Source: Celoporthe dispersa (lineage: Eukaryota; Ascomycota; Sordariomycetes; Diaporthales; Cryphonectriaceae). Taken from it: 64,000 nt of DNA. Below, one piece after another: positions 20,521 through 33,200 of this stretch. The stretch is from contig WAID01000013.1 of NCBI GenBank assembly GCA_016584495.1, positions 2,046,001-2,110,000 of the forward strand, in the 5' to 3' direction. The position numbers and the translations under genes were made by a program. Below the pieces are notes generated by a model, which had not been told where the DNA came from, searched no databases, and saw only the letters and a list, made by a program, of their open reading frames with translations. Each line of letters starts with the position of its first letter. Position 1 is the stretch's first letter.

Positions 20521-22819
20521 TGTAGCTAGGTATAGTCGAACTGACGGCGACAAGGCCTGGGGTAGGAGGAGCTATCTGTCGGCTGGTATAACCATTAGCG
20601 GCATGACACAAGGCGAAGCTGTTGTGCTGCAGCTCCCGGGGCAGCTGATAAGCTCCCGAGCACCGGGAAAGATTGCAAATAGCTGCCCTTGATGGGAATC
20701 GCGCAACATGTCTGCATGAGACATCTTCCTACTCACCTTGTGTGGTTGGGAAAAGCTCGGTGTCCTTAGCATGCGATCCGTAAAGGGGCAGCGCGTCAGT
20801 GTGCGATCGAACAGCCTGCACGGATGTAGCTGAAATGCAAAAACAAATGCAGTTGGCTGGCAGAGCAATGAAAAATCCACGGAAATGCGCGACGAAACAG
20901 CATACAAGTGCAATCAAGACCTGAGCGTGCCTCAATGGACTTCCTCTCCTGAGTTGGGGATGATGCGATGCGATGCGAAAGAGGGAGGAGGGGGAGCAAG
21001 CAGGAGCGCAGGAAGAGTGAGGTGGTGTCGAGCGGGCTGGAAATTAAATTGGGCACCTGCTTTGCAAGTCTGGACTGAATGGACCCTGGACGGGGAAAGC
21101 GAGAGCCTGCGTGCGACATTTCTCACAGCAGCTGGGAAGGGGGAGCAAGAGGCCCAGTGCCACGCGTGCACGGGGCGCGTGCAGGCTTACCACGCTAACC
21201 TACCTGCTCATTGGGGGCCTACCCAGGGCGTTGGGCGCTAAGAAACGACAGGGGCGCCACCAGTAAACGGCGTGCTCAGGGTCTCTTGATATGTACTATG
21301 TACTCAAGTACTCTGGTACTGTCACAATAAGCCAAGAAGAGAGCTAATAATATGTCTCACAGCACCCCCCCCCTCCTCTTTCTGGATACATACACATCGT
21401 CCAAGCTGCTGGTTTCCCCTCTTGTTGAAATCTCCAGAGTTGGCAATGAGATCTTGCGCGGTTTCAGCTCGAACTGAGCAATCTAGATGAAGTGTTTCTA
21501 TCCCAACCTTGTCCAGGTATACAGGTTGGCTCCACCGCAGACCACTGTCGATAATCTATCCGGTGTCAGATCTCGAAACCAAACCTTGCAGACTTGGGTC
21601 AATCTCTTTCTGATCGGCCAGTAGCTGTGCCAGCACTCATCATAACAGGGGCCTCTTAAGGACGGACCGGCAGGGAACATGCTCGGCAGATGTGCCCGAA
21701 GGAACAGGATGGCTCTGGCCACCGTATGATCCTCACTCCGGAGGAGCGGATTTTTAATGCTGGCTGTCTTTGTGTGACTGAGGTGCAGCTCTGCATCTGA
21801 GCGGGGTCAGTGACCGTGACGACCCGTCCACTGGTCCACGCTGGCCGTCCGTCAGTCACAGGCCAAAGATAAGATTGTTTCTAATGAAATCATGTTGGTC
21901 GGGATGTTCTCTGATGAGATGAGCCTTTCATGTGCTCAAAGGCCTCTCTCTCTTGGCAGTGCTGGCCAGAGGACGGAAAATCACTGGTTATTCTGATCTA
22001 TCATTTTTATTCAATGAATTAATCAGGCCCCAACCACCCGCTTAGGCCCGTATGAGCTAGAGCAGCACCAGGCCAAGTGATAAGTCGAGCATGTGTTTTT
22101 CAGGGCAGAGGAGACGATTTGACCAGTCCAGAAGTAAGGCGTTAATGGCCAGCGTTGATGTGGCAGCTCCTGGTTGGCGTCTAGCCACGTCGTCTAATCT
22201 TCATCAACACACACTTTCGGGAAGCTCACAGGGGGTTTCACCCACTCGTAGTCTGACACCTTCTAAGGGGATCATTAGCACGGCCATCTCAGCCATCCAC
22301 ATCGTCGATAATAGCAAATTTTCTTAGACTTTCGTAAAGAAGCCACACACCTGCACAACTAATCTCGGTAGTTGTTGCCCTTGGTCCTTAGCCTCCCCGA
22401 TGAGGGGACGGGAGGAGGGGGGGGAGAGGGTATTGCCCGTGTTGCCATATCGGGCGTCGGAGCGCAAAGAAGTTCTCTGGCTACAAACATCCATTCGGAC
22501 AAGATTGTGACTTTGCCAACACACTATTAGCAACCAAAATTTACTCGAACAATAACGATATATTCAGAGACCAGTAACATCCTCTGGCTAGCGATTAAGC
22601 AACGGTTTCTTGGGCCGGCGTCATCTCATGTCCTATTATCTGATCACGAGTGGTACTGCTGGTTAAGGAGGCTCAGTAAATCGCGCCTGCTGAGCTACAT
22701 AAAATGAAAAGCACCAGCAGTGTCATCTATGTCTTTATTAGGGGAGGCACTGCAGGGACCCTGCGCCCCGATATCATTTCCAGAGCGATACATGGGAGGA
22801 CCAACACTAAGTTCCCGAG
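20521..22819. other. Divergent-side promoter region and gene-free stretch
   Basis: 20521-21240 is upstream of the coiled-coil gene and probably holds its promoter and leader. 21240-22819 has no supportable ORF; it includes a C-run near 21367 and a G-run near 22415-22430. The part next to 22820 is the 3' side of the 723-residue gene. Confidence 0.45.
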
Positions 22820-24991
22820 CTACCACCACCAGTTGGGTATCTCCTTGCCCTTGCCTCCGTAGTTGTCTCGGAAGAGCTTCTTGAACCATGCGGCTTTCCT
22901 CCACACGTCGTACGGAGTACGTTTTAGTCGCTCTGCCATCGACACCAGTTCGTACTTGTTCCGGTAAATCGACCGAGAGAGGATCTCTTCCTCCTTTCCG
23001 TCCCAATCCAGACCATCCCATTCGCCATGTTCAGGGAGGACGGTGCCATCCTGGGGATTGCCATGGCCCGTTTCGTCTCTATTGCGGACAGGACTGTCCA
23101 CGAAAAGCCCGTCCTCATCTTGACGGCTTGTGAAAGGGTCACCATCGTTAACAAGACCACCCACGGCACGGTTGTCGTGGGGGTCAACCCCGACGTCGTC
23201 TTGAGAAGCCTGGATCCTGCCTGGCGCAGAAGAACTGACAAGATCTGCTTGCGAAGCTGCATACTCTTTATGCACTTCCTCAGCACGATCCCACACCGCC
23301 TTCAAAGGGTTTGTTCTGTTTTTCAAGTCTTGCGTATGCCTGCAGACAGCTTCCCATCTCGCCGCTTTCCGTCGATTGTCCTCAGCCTCTTGTCGCTCCC
23401 TCGCAGCCCTAAGCTCCGGCTGTAAGGCTAGAAGCTGTTGATGCATCAGCATGCTCTGTCTATGCTGCGCAGCCTGTCTCTCGAGTGTCTGAATCCTCTC
23501 TTTTGCTTTCTCGGCAAAGGACTGAAGTACTAAGAGCTGATACTTGACAATGTCTCTCGCTTTCCCCTTGAGTGCCTTGAGTTCAGCCTCGTCCGCCGTG
23601 AGGTCCTGGTCGCTCTTGCTGAACTCCTTGTCGATTGGCCAAGCCTTCAGACACAGCCTGAGGCACTGTTCAAGAAGATTGGCCCATCGGACCGCACGTA
23701 GAAAGAATTGAAGCGTGAAGGAGTTGAATCGCAGATGCAGCCGTGAACCAGATGGCACTGATGGGACTAGATCGCATGCCTTCTTCATGACGAACACAAG
23801 CATTGGAATGAGTCTTCTCGAGATGTCGCGCAAGAGGTCACATCTTGCCTCGATGGCACGAGGGGCCAGGTTCTCGCCAGGTGCTAGGTCCCGGGTGTGG
23901 ATCTTTTCGATGACCTTCCCGATGCTCGTAAAACACCTAATGATCTTCTCGGTGTTGCCCCGGAGGTACTCGGTGGTCCTGGAGTAGACATCCTCTGCAT
24001 GGCTATCGTCCCGCGCTACTGTAATACAGCCCAGCATGTCGTTCAGAGCCTGGGCATGCTTCATCAAGAGCCTTCCGGAAACAGATTTGCATCTGGAAAA
24101 GGAGCCTTGATCCCATGTCTTGCCTGTCCACGCCACGTGCCGCAGGGTCTTGATCAAACCTCCAAAGCCAGGAATTGAGATTTCAACTTCGATCACCTGT
24201 TCACCTGCTTGAGGAGCCTTGATGAAAAACGCCTGCTCAGCTTCGAATCTTGCAACGTAATCATCATCCCCTTCATTAGAGCTGGATGCTTCGTTCTCGT
24301 CTTGCCTATTCCGATGAGGCGCGGCGTTGATAGACTGCCCCTGGCTTTGTTCCTGTGGTGAATCTCGCGCAGGAGCTGGCTCAGTATTTGCTGTCTCACC
24401 TTGCGGTGCCGCCCTTCGTCGGGCTCGAATATCGCGCTCTGAAAGGCCGGTGGTTGCACTTAATTCACTGCTAGTCCTCGCTCTCTCGCTAGCAGACTGA
24501 AAGACTGGCTTCGCTTTATGTTTCTGCTTTTTATGCTGTTTTGTCTCGGCTTGCTGCCTACTCCGTGTGGCAGGAGGATCGGGATTAGAGGCCTTGTCCA
24601 CTTGTGGGTCAACGAATCGCACCCCGTTGATAGTCCGCTGTTTCCCTGAGCGTGCCTCGTTGACGGCCAAGATAGCCTGGTTGAAGTTGACATGAATCGA
24701 GCCACCATCGTCGTCCTCATCGTCCTCATCGTCCTCATCGGTGCCTCTTTGCCTCGTCATGTGGCGCGTCGTAACACCGGTGGGCTGAGGCTCCTCGCCT
24801 TGCGTCTGCGCAGCCCCCGCAATTCTAGTCGCCCTCGGCGAGTTGGCCACCGTCGGAGCTGCGCTTGCTTGCTCATTTTTGCCGCGCTTCTGCCGCTTTG
24901 AGCTGGGCGACCCGAGGTAGTCAGTCACGTTAGAACTGTCGACACTGGGCTGCTGCCGGCGTGTCGCGGCGCGCGTCCGTTTAGAAGGCAT
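22820..24991 (-). CDS. Unrecognised 723-aa nuclear-type protein
   Basis: A single uninterrupted frame starts MPSKRTRAATRRQQP (ATG 24991) and ends EIPNWWW. Residues 1-45 are basic with a likely nuclear signal (SSKRQKRGKNEQ). A run of Asp/Glu (DEDDEDDEDDDGG) lies near residue 90. A disordered Lys/Gln/Arg-rich region extends to about 245. A folded-looking part covers about 260-500, starting AGEQVIEVEISIPGFGGLIK and including CLRLCLKAWPIDKEF. A helical Gln/Arg/Glu-rich segment follows (FAEKAKERIQTLERQAAQHR). The C-terminal 60 residues are aromatic and basic (RTPYDVWRKAAWFKKLF) and could be a Myb/SANT-like helix bundle. I do not recognise the family. Upstream codons to 25222 lack an ATG. It is transcribed divergently from rrd1. 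Confidence 0.75.
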   Translation of the reverse strand: MPSKRTRAATRRQQPSVDSSNVTDYLGSPSSKRQKRGKNEQASAAPTVANSPRATRIAGAAQTQGEEPQPTGVTTRHMTRQRGTDEDDEDDEDDDGGSIHVNFNQAILAVNEARSGKQRTINGVRFVDPQVDKASNPDPPATRSRQQAETKQHKKQKHKAKPVFQSASERARTSSELSATTGLSERDIRARRRAAPQGETANTEPAPARDSPQEQSQGQSINAAPHRNRQDENEASSSNEGDDDYVARFEAEQAFFIKAPQAGEQVIEVEISIPGFGGLIKTLRHVAWTGKTWDQGSFSRCKSVSGRLLMKHAQALNDMLGCITVARDDSHAEDVYSRTTEYLRGNTEKIIRCFTSIGKVIEKIHTRDLAPGENLAPRAIEARCDLLRDISRRLIPMLVFVMKKACDLVPSVPSGSRLHLRFNSFTLQFFLRAVRWANLLEQCLRLCLKAWPIDKEFSKSDQDLTADEAELKALKGKARDIVKYQLLVLQSFAEKAKERIQTLERQAAQHRQSMLMHQQLLALQPELRAARERQEAEDNRRKAARWEAVCRHTQDLKNRTNPLKAVWDRAEEVHKEYAASQADLVSSSAPGRIQASQDDVGVDPHDNRAVGGLVNDGDPFTSRQDEDGLFVDSPVRNRDETGHGNPQDGTVLPEHGEWDGLDWDGKEEEILSRSIYRNKYELVSMAERLKRTPYDVWRKAAWFKKLFRDNYGGKGKEIPNWWW

Positions 24992-25235
24992 GTTGCTGCG
25001 GATGGCGCGACTGTGCGAGGAAAAGTACGGATGGGGGTAGGCTTCCTGTAAGGCAGATGAAGTATAGTGTATGTTATCGTGCTTATGTCTGTATATATTG
25101 CATCGAGGTTGTTGTCCCGTTTGCCTTTGCAGCGGGCCTTTACATGCTATGCACGTAGACGGTAGCACAGATGTTATTGCAAGGGAGAAAGTGGGTGGGG
25201 GGTTGTGACAAGGATGGGTCAAAATGGCTGGTAGA

Positions 25236-25247
25236 TAACCCTAACCC
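25236..25247 (+). promoter_or_regulatory. Telomere-repeat-like (telobox) motif in a divergent promoter
   Basis: The sequence TAACCCTAACCC, two telomeric CCCTAA-type units, lies in the 520-bp interval between the 723-residue gene (start 24991, -) and rrd1 (start 25512, +). Such motifs can bind Myb/Rap1/Tbf1-type factors; function here is inferred. Confidence 0.4.
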
Positions 25248-25511
25248 AGAACTATGAGAATGACCTCACATGAAGGCAGCAGCGCCCTTGTGCCTTCCTG
25301 CCCTAAAGCTGTGAAGCAAAGCATGGAGGTAGAAGCATAGCTTGTCAACATAACATAACATTTGACATTCAAGACCTTCTGAAATCCATTCAAGGTCTGG
25401 TCGCTGGTCTGTAAGACGACCTGCAGCACCTGAGATACTTCTTTCACTGGGACATCTGATTGTCAAAGCAGCTTTTCCCACCCTCTGTCCATCATACAGA
25501 CAACAAAAACC

Positions 25512-27050
25512 ATGGCTCAGTCACCCAACACGTTGTCCTCCTCCTTTCCCCAGCTCGAAATTCTCGATCCTGCCAGCCCACACATCTTTCTCGACCCCAG
25601 CAAGTGCATCAACGATGGGCCAGACGTGGCGCGCTTTCTCATCTCGAAGGCGTACCGTGACATTGGTATCTTCGTGATGCAGCTCAACTGCGCCCTCTGC
25701 CCTCGGAAAGATCCCTCGGGCTCTGGTCCCCCAGGACGTTCCCCTAGTCGGCAGCCACCGCAAAGACCCAGACTCTGTCCGCAAGCTACAGGGCCTCCTG
25801 GAGAAGACAGCGTCTATCATCGACGAGGCGCCTCCAGACCCGGGTCCGAGACGTTTCGGGAACATCAGCTTCCGCAAGTGGTACGAGATGCTGGAGGAAA
25901 GGGTCGACGAGCTGTTGAAGGAGTACGTGGGCGCGGACGTGCTGGGGTTTGCGGCCGGCGGTGTGCAGGATGGGCAGGGCGAGACTTCTGGTGTGCTTCA
26001 CGAGCTGAAGGCCTACTTCCTCGGCGGGTTCGGCAGCCCGCAGAGGCTGGACTACGGCACAGGTCATGAGCTGAGTTTCCTGGCATTTCTAGGGTGCTTG
26101 TGGAAGCTCGGTGCTTTCAGAGACGGCACCCAGGGTGGCGATGTCGAGCGCAGTATCGTGCTCGGCGTCTTCGAACCGTACGTTGAACCTGGTCAGGGCA
26201 AGACAACTGCGGCTGACAATCTAGACAGGTACCTTAAGGTTGTGAGAAGACTGATTCTCACATACACACTCGAGCCCGCAGGGTCGCACGGCGTTTGGGG
26301 CCTCGACGACCACTCGTTTATGCCCTACATTTTCGGCTCCGCGCAACTCACGCGGCCCATCACGGAGGAGGATGCGATGCCGCTTGAAGGGTCCGTGCAG
26401 AGGGCGCCTAAGCCCGTGGACGTGACCAAGTCCGATGCGGTGGAGATGCTACGTGAGGTAAACATGTACTTCTCTGCTATTGGTTTCATTAACGACGTCA
26501 AGAAGGGGCCATTCTGGGAGCATAGTCCGATCCTGTACGACATATCTGGTATCAAGGATGGTTGGGGCAAGATCAACAAGGTGAGAACTCCCTTCCTGAG
26601 CACTTCGTAATAGCGCCGCCAACCTTCTGACCTTGTCCGCAGGGCATGATCAAGATGTTCAACGCTGAGGTTCTCTCCAAGTTCCCCGTGGTGCAGCACT
26701 TCCCTTTTGGCTCGCTCTTCTCGTGGGAAATAGATCCAGAGGCTTCTGTACCTCAGCAGTCTGTCCACATGGCGAATCAGCCTGTGGCCGCGGCAGCTGG
26801 ACCAGCATCTTCTCTGCCCACAGGCACAGGTGCACCTTGGGCACAGGCGACGCAGATGCCCAGCCCCGGAGGCCCAGGTATACCGTATTCGAGACCGACG
26901 GAGCGGCGCCCTGGCCCGGCGGCGCGCCCAGCGCAGCCGGGCACTGAGCAGCCGGATGATCTAGTTCCGCTGGGTTCGGTGCGACCTTCCGGGCCGAGAG
27001 GCACTGCGGGGGCGCAGATCAGTGTGACCAAGGCTCCGTGGGCTAAGTAA
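25512..27050 (+). CDS. rrd1: PP2A phosphatase activator (PTPA), Rrd1 type, one frameshift
   Basis: PTPA is a peptidyl-prolyl isomerase that reactivates the catalytic subunit of type 2A phosphatases. Exons 25512-26580 and 26643-27050 (62-base intron, GTGAGA...CGCAG) give 491 residues after removing one base. Family motifs are present: GTGHELSFLAFLGCLWKLG, VWGLDDHSFMPYIFGSAQL, GPFWEHSPILYDISGIKDGW and [20 protein letters not shown] with FPFGSLFSW. A disordered Pro/Gly-rich tail of about 100 residues follows, as in other filamentous fungi. The frame breaks near 25707-25709 (AAA); with two A the sequence reads CPRKIPRALVPQDVPLVGSH and continues to the PTPA core. The length fits Rrd1 rather than the shorter Rrd2. 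Confidence 0.9.
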
Positions 27051-30000
27051 CCTTGCGCGTGGACGATTCCAGACCGCGTGTATTGCATTCATCTTTCAAG
27101 AGAGGGGAGTGGCTGCACACCCGGGCGAGACCCGACGAGGGTTCATAGGTCTAGCGCCATGTCTGCTGCCGTAGGCTCGTTCACCGTCGCATCTTGAGAA
27201 TAATGCACATTGTTCAACTCAACAACCGCGCCTGAGGCTTTCCTCATCTGTTGAAAAAGCACCGCTCCCCTTGTACGGTCACGTAGACAAGGCTGACAGC
27301 CCTCAAGGGGTGTCCGGCTGCAACCGAATGAAGCCGCACGATGACGACATGGGCTCCGCGGGGAACTGATGATGCACAGGTGCATGCCAGAAACGCCACG
27401 TTGTTCAAGCCTCGTGTGGTAAAAGTCTGTTTTCTTGGGGCCCCCATCGAAGACCAGATGCTAAGAGCCCTGTATTGCAGCCTCTTGTGCAGGGTCTGAA
27501 ACAAATCGCTCTGGCATCTCGCTTGCCCTGAGCTATCAGTACGGCCTAGGAAGACACCGAAGAAACTCAGCCGAGTCAGGGTAAGGGAAATTGTCATGTC
27601 TGTTACGGACTGAAAGTTCCGGCAACTGATCGGCGCAAGGTAAATCCGTACATTGTCCGGGCCTACTAGAGGGTCGTTCGATCGAGTCGATCCGTATGCA
27701 AGGAATAGGAAATTTGAGAGTAGCTGGAAAACTCTACATGGCGGCGTGCTATCGTTGCTCTCAAGCTAGAGAACAGTACAGTACAGTGTCACGTAAAACA
27801 ATATCAAAACCCCGCGTGCTGTGGGCCTTTCTTGGGGGGTGGGGGTGTACCATCTTGACACGCTTGACTACGTACTATACCTGCAGTACTACTACAGCGA
27901 GGTTGGGTGTGCAACCTTGAGGAGGCTCGCCTGAGTCGTGGAACAATGATGCTCAGGCCAAGGCAAAAGCCAACACCACACGAGAGGCGAAAACATAGTA
28001 GAAGGATACTGCACCACTTTACAACTAAGAACCACGGTTGATGCTCATCCTGCTCATGACACATTCCTGCGCGCCCGGAGACTCGGGTCAATCGCTGTAG
28101 TAGGACCGCTCGGGTTGCCTAACTTGGGAGTTGTTGGGTGCGAGTTTATGGCGAATGGCGATGCCATATCAGTGCATTGCTGTGGCGGTACTTCGCCTCC
28201 CGTTCATCAATTGCCATCTTGAGTCGCTGATCCCACGCAGGGTCGACAGTTCCTCAGGTGATTTCTCGTTTTAAGGTTTTTTGATTGACTTAGACGCTGT
28301 ACGCCGAGTGGCTATTCCAAGAACCTGTAGGACAAGACAAACCCGACCTGTTTTCTGATGGTTTGTCTGTCTTCGGTTCTGTGGTTTTGTGGTGGTTTTT
28401 TTTTGTGGGGGGAGGGGGTTTCAGGGAAAAGAAAGGAGGAAAAATATAAAAAAAAAACAAAAAAAACAAGAGAGCGAGAGAGGTCTTTGTCGTATTTCAT
28501 TTTAGGCGTTTGCGATACCCGGTAGTGCCCCCCTTTCTTGGCTTGGCCGGCTGTGGCCAGAATCGTCATCATAGGGTCTGTGGATGGAGCGGCTAGTTCT
28601 TGCATAGCGTCTTATACTTGTTGGACCGATGACGTTCTAAAGCCATGGCCCCCTTGTCCGCATCCTGTGACGTTGCTGCTCCTGGCCTGAAAAGAATTAA
28701 AAAAAGATTGAAAAAAATTGAAAACTTTTGCCTCTATGAGAGGTTTCGCTAAAGATTTACGATCTGGCTGTGCTGACAAGGCTGGGGGGGGAAAAAAAAG
28801 GCAAGCGAGGGATGAGCGTGCTATGATAGAAGAGGTGAGGGAAAGAATGTGGTAGCCCAAGGGGAGAACATGCAAATTTTCGACTTTCCCATGGTCCTGA
28901 TTTGTCCGGCCCCACTGTCCACTTAGGAAAGATCGTCGGCCGATACGGGGGGCTCCAAGCCAGCGATTATCCTGGGCTCACTCTGGCGGCGCCTGGAGGA
29001 GGGGTGCCTGGGAGAGAGGGGGGGGGGTTCTGAAAGTACTTACTTGGTCCAGTGGTAAGTTGTTAGCCCTGCCAGCCTGAGTGATAGACCCTACGCCACC
29101 GCAGCGCCTGAGTTGCTAGCAGATCTTCAACGACCCGTATCGCTACCAGGGCGTGTGCCCATGGTAGAGGGGGAAAAAAAAAAGGGAAAAGAAAGAAAGA
29201 AAAAAAAAAAAAAACAGAACGAGAGGCCTCGTGGATCTTCTCCCTCTTGGCTCCTGGCCCTCTCCCCTCAACCCTGCTGTACTGGCTGTATCCACTTGGG
29301 TTGCCACTGCAACTCACTATGACAGCAGGTAGAGGACCCAGGACCCCAGAGACGGCCAGCTTCCCACTATTTTGGCCTCCCCAGTTCCAGGCGCTGCGAG
29401 GTACGCCCGCTGCATGTATGCCGCATTTTTATTAGCAGGCAAATTCGAACATTGCCTGCCTCGCACTACTGCTCCCCCTACCACCACCAACACCACCACT
29501 CGTAACTAAACCCGTCTAAACTTGCACACACCTCTGATGTGCCGTGTCGTGCCAGCTTCACCTCCTCCCCAAGGCCGACGACAGAACACAGGCTCAAGCA
29601 GTGCACTGCACCCTGGGTGGTGCCCTCGACATCTTTGCAGCAACTCATGCACCTCGTCTGTTCTTCTGAGCCCTGTGTGAGGTGTCTCTGTGTTGCGTCA
29701 TATCAAACACCCCCGTCACTCACTGGTGGACCCTCTCCTACTTCCTGCCTCTCTCTGCCTTCGGTCCAGAAGCCTCCCGCTCACTTCCCATTGGTATACT
29801 TGGACCTACCTGTCTGCAAAGCTTCTTGACACCTTCACAGGGCTTCGATCTGCCTGTTTCACCGAAACACGACGGCTGCACCTCAGCTCCCCTGTCTCTC
29901 GATCTAAGCCTGTGCGACGCGGCAGTCAGTCGCAGCAGCAGCATACGTCGCGCAGCCTATCCTGCCTCCAGTTGCGCATAGCCAAGGAATCTCGATGTTG

Positions 30001-30284
30001 TGGGAGACACATACCGATGCATAATAAGATCGAGGGTCCAACCTAAAACTTGTACTTCGTCTCCATCCGGATCGTGCGCTCCACGAAGAATCGTCGAGGC
30101 TCTTGACAACGGCCCAGCGAGTCACGACGTTCCCCGGACATACGGCCCCCCGGCCGAGCATTCGAGCTCTCTGAGGATACCCTCTTTGGACCGAACCGTC
30201 GACCTTCTGCCTAGCACTGTGTCTGCGAGGCTTCTAGGTCTCGGGAGGGTAGGGGAGGAAAACCCAAACACTGGGCTAGCAGCC
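27051..30284. other. 3.2-kb gene-free stretch upstream of the phytochrome gene
   Basis: No ORF here has recognisable sequence. Poly-A/poly-G tracts occur at 28395-28470, 28783-28798, 29020-29030 and 29174-29214. The last kilobase is CT- and CA-rich, consistent with a long promoter and leader of the phytochrome gene. A tRNA-like A-box near 29048 lacks a matching B box. Confidence 0.45.
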
Positions 30285-33200
30285 ATGGATCCGCCGCCAG
30301 ATCATGGCCAGGCCGAGGGCCGACAGAAGCCTGACGTCCCATTATCATCAGAGCTGCCCGCAGTGGAAGAGCGTGATTTCGCAAAGAACCACGGGCAGCA
30401 GCCCTCGCAGCCCACTTCCGACCCCAGCAGTCCGGTTTCTATGCACCCTCGTATCGACACGCACTTCCCTTTTGACGTGGGTGTCCTGAATCGAGCGCAG
30501 ACCCCGAGCGTCAAGTCGTCATGGAGCGCCGCCTCCGACCGCCAGCTGGGACACGGCAGTCAGGCGGGCCAGTCTGACCGCGTGTTCCCCATCCGCTCTG
30601 TCATCAGTGTCGACCCTACCAACAGATCCTCTACAGACCACGACTACTTCTCACGCATGTCGGCGGACAGCAGCGACCTATCAGGACTCAGCAGACCATC
30701 ACAGGCCCGGCGTGATAACGAGACCCAGGCGGGCCGCTATGGGGGTCCTAGGAGCGACTCCGTGCTCTCTCCACCGGCAGTGACGTCTCCACCAACCCTG
30801 AACCCGTCGAGGACGAGGCGGAGGCACAATACCACGACAGGGGCCAGGTCAAGCGTCCAGGCTGACGCTGAGCGCCAGGGCTCCCAGCCTTTTCCTATCT
30901 TCGCTAATGAGGCCACGTCAGAGGATGAGGACCAGGAATCGGAGGGCACTGGAGAGCCTCGCCCCGACCACTTCAGCTCATCGGGACGGGAGTCAGCCGG
31001 CATCTCGGACAGTGTGCTGGACGGGCTCACCACGACGCGCTTCAAGCATGTCATGACTGACGACGGCCATCTGGTCATAACTGGAAGGGACGGCACCCTA
31101 CAGCGTTGCGAGGACGAGCCGATCCACACGCCCGGCGCCGTGCAGAGCTTTGGCCTGATGCTAGCCATCCGCGAGGAACCGGACGGGCGCTTCACTGTGA
31201 GGTATGCAAGTGAGAATTCGAAGCGCATGATCGGATACTCCCCGATGGAGCTGTTCCGGCTGAGCAACTTCACCGACATCCTGACCGAGGAACAAGCGGA
31301 TAACCTACTGGACCACATCGACTTCATACGAGACGAGGACGCTGATCCTTCGGTCAATGGGCCCGAAGTGTTCAGCATGTCTATACGGCCGCCGAAGAAG
31401 AGGTAAGGGCATCTCTCACCACTTAGGCACCTCGGGGCTTTTCCATTGTGTGATATGGATGTGGACACCTAACAATCTGGCTAGGACCGTCAAGCTTTGG
31501 TGCGCCATCCACGTGCATCAAGCACACCCGGATTTGGTTATCTGCGAATTCGAGCTCGATGACGATCATGAGTTTCCCTTGAGACCTGACGACGAACGTA
31601 CGCCAGATGTTCCAGAGGATACACTGCGTGGCAACCCGACGATGGAAGAGCTGGCCGACAGCACGGAGATCTCGAGCAAGCCACTTAGGGTACTCAGAAG
31701 TGCCCGCAAGCGCAGGGGGGAGGCTGGTGCCATGCAGGTCTTCGATATCATGTCCCAGGTCCAGGACCAGCTGGCTTCTGCGCCGAACCTCGACCGGTTC
31801 CTAAAGATCCTTGTCGGAATCGTGAAGGAGCTGACAGGATTCCACCGTGTCATGATATACCAGTTCGACACGTCTTTCAACGGCAAGGTCGTGACGGAGC
31901 TCGTAGATCCGACGCATACGCGGGATCTATACAAGGGTCTTCATTTCCCTGCCTCGGATATCCCTAAACAGGCTAGGGATCTCTACAAGCTCAACAAGGT
32001 GCGGCTGCTGTACGACAGAGATCAGGAGACTGCGCGGTTGGTTTGCCGCTCCAAGGAGGACCTCGAAGTGCCTCTGGACCTGACCCATTCCTATCTTCGA
32101 GCGATGTCTCCGATCCACCTGAAGTATCTCGGCAACATGGCTGTCCGCTCCTCCATGTCGATCTCAATCAACGCCTTCAACGAGCTCTGGGGTCTCATCG
32201 CGTGCCACTCGTACGGATCGAAGGGCATGCGTGTGTCGTTCCCAATTAGAAAGATGTGTCGACTAGTTGGCGACACCGTCTCGAGGAACATCGAGCGTCT
32301 GTCATATGCCTCGAGGCTGCAGGCGCGCAAGCTCATCAATACCGTGCCTACAGACAAGAACCCCTCGGGCTACATCATCGCCTCATCGGACGACTTGCTG
32401 AAGCTTTTCGACGCCGACTTTGGCATGCTTTCCATCAAAGGAGAGACCAAGATCATGGGCAAGGTTGACCACTCGCAAGAGGCCCTGGCCATGCTTGAAT
32501 ACCTCAGGCTTAGAAAGTTCACGTCGGTGTTGACGACACAGGACGTCAAGGCTGACTTCCCGGATCTCCGCTATCCACCAGGGTTTCACTACGTCGCCGG
32601 CCTCCTTTACGTTCCTCTGAGTGTCGGCGGCAACGATTTCATAGTCTTCTTTCGAAAGGGCCAGGTTCGAGAGGTCAGATGGGCCGGCAATCCATACGAA
32701 AAGATTGTTCAGGAGGGCACACAGAACTACCTCGAGCCCAGAAAGAGTTTCCAGGTATGGCACGAAACTGTGCTGGGCAAATGTCGGGAGTGGTCCGAGG
32801 AGCAGATCGAGACGGCAGCAGTACTCTGTCTGGTCTACGGCAAATTCATCGAGGTCTGGAGACAAAAGGAGGCTGCTCTGCAGAATAGCCGACTGACGAG
32901 GCTTCTCCTGGCTAATTCTGCCCACGAAGTTCGTACGCCCCTCAACGCCATCATCAATTATCTCGAAGTCGCGCTTGAAGGCAGTCTGGACCAGGAGACG
33001 AGAGACAATCTCTCTAGGTCCCACTCGGCCTCCAAGTCACTCATTTACGTGATCAACGATCTTCTCGATTTAACGATGACCGAGGAGGGCAATGACCTGA
33101 TTAAAGACGAGATCTTCGACCTCCAGGCATGTATCAGGGAAGCCACAGAACCCTTCAAGAAGGATGCCTCGAGGAAGGGAATTGGTTACGAGGTGTTCGA

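Noticed and set aside
29040..29130. tRNA-like A-box (TGGTCCAGTGGTA)
   Set aside because: No matching B box, acceptor pairing or T-arm could be built; at best a decayed fragment.
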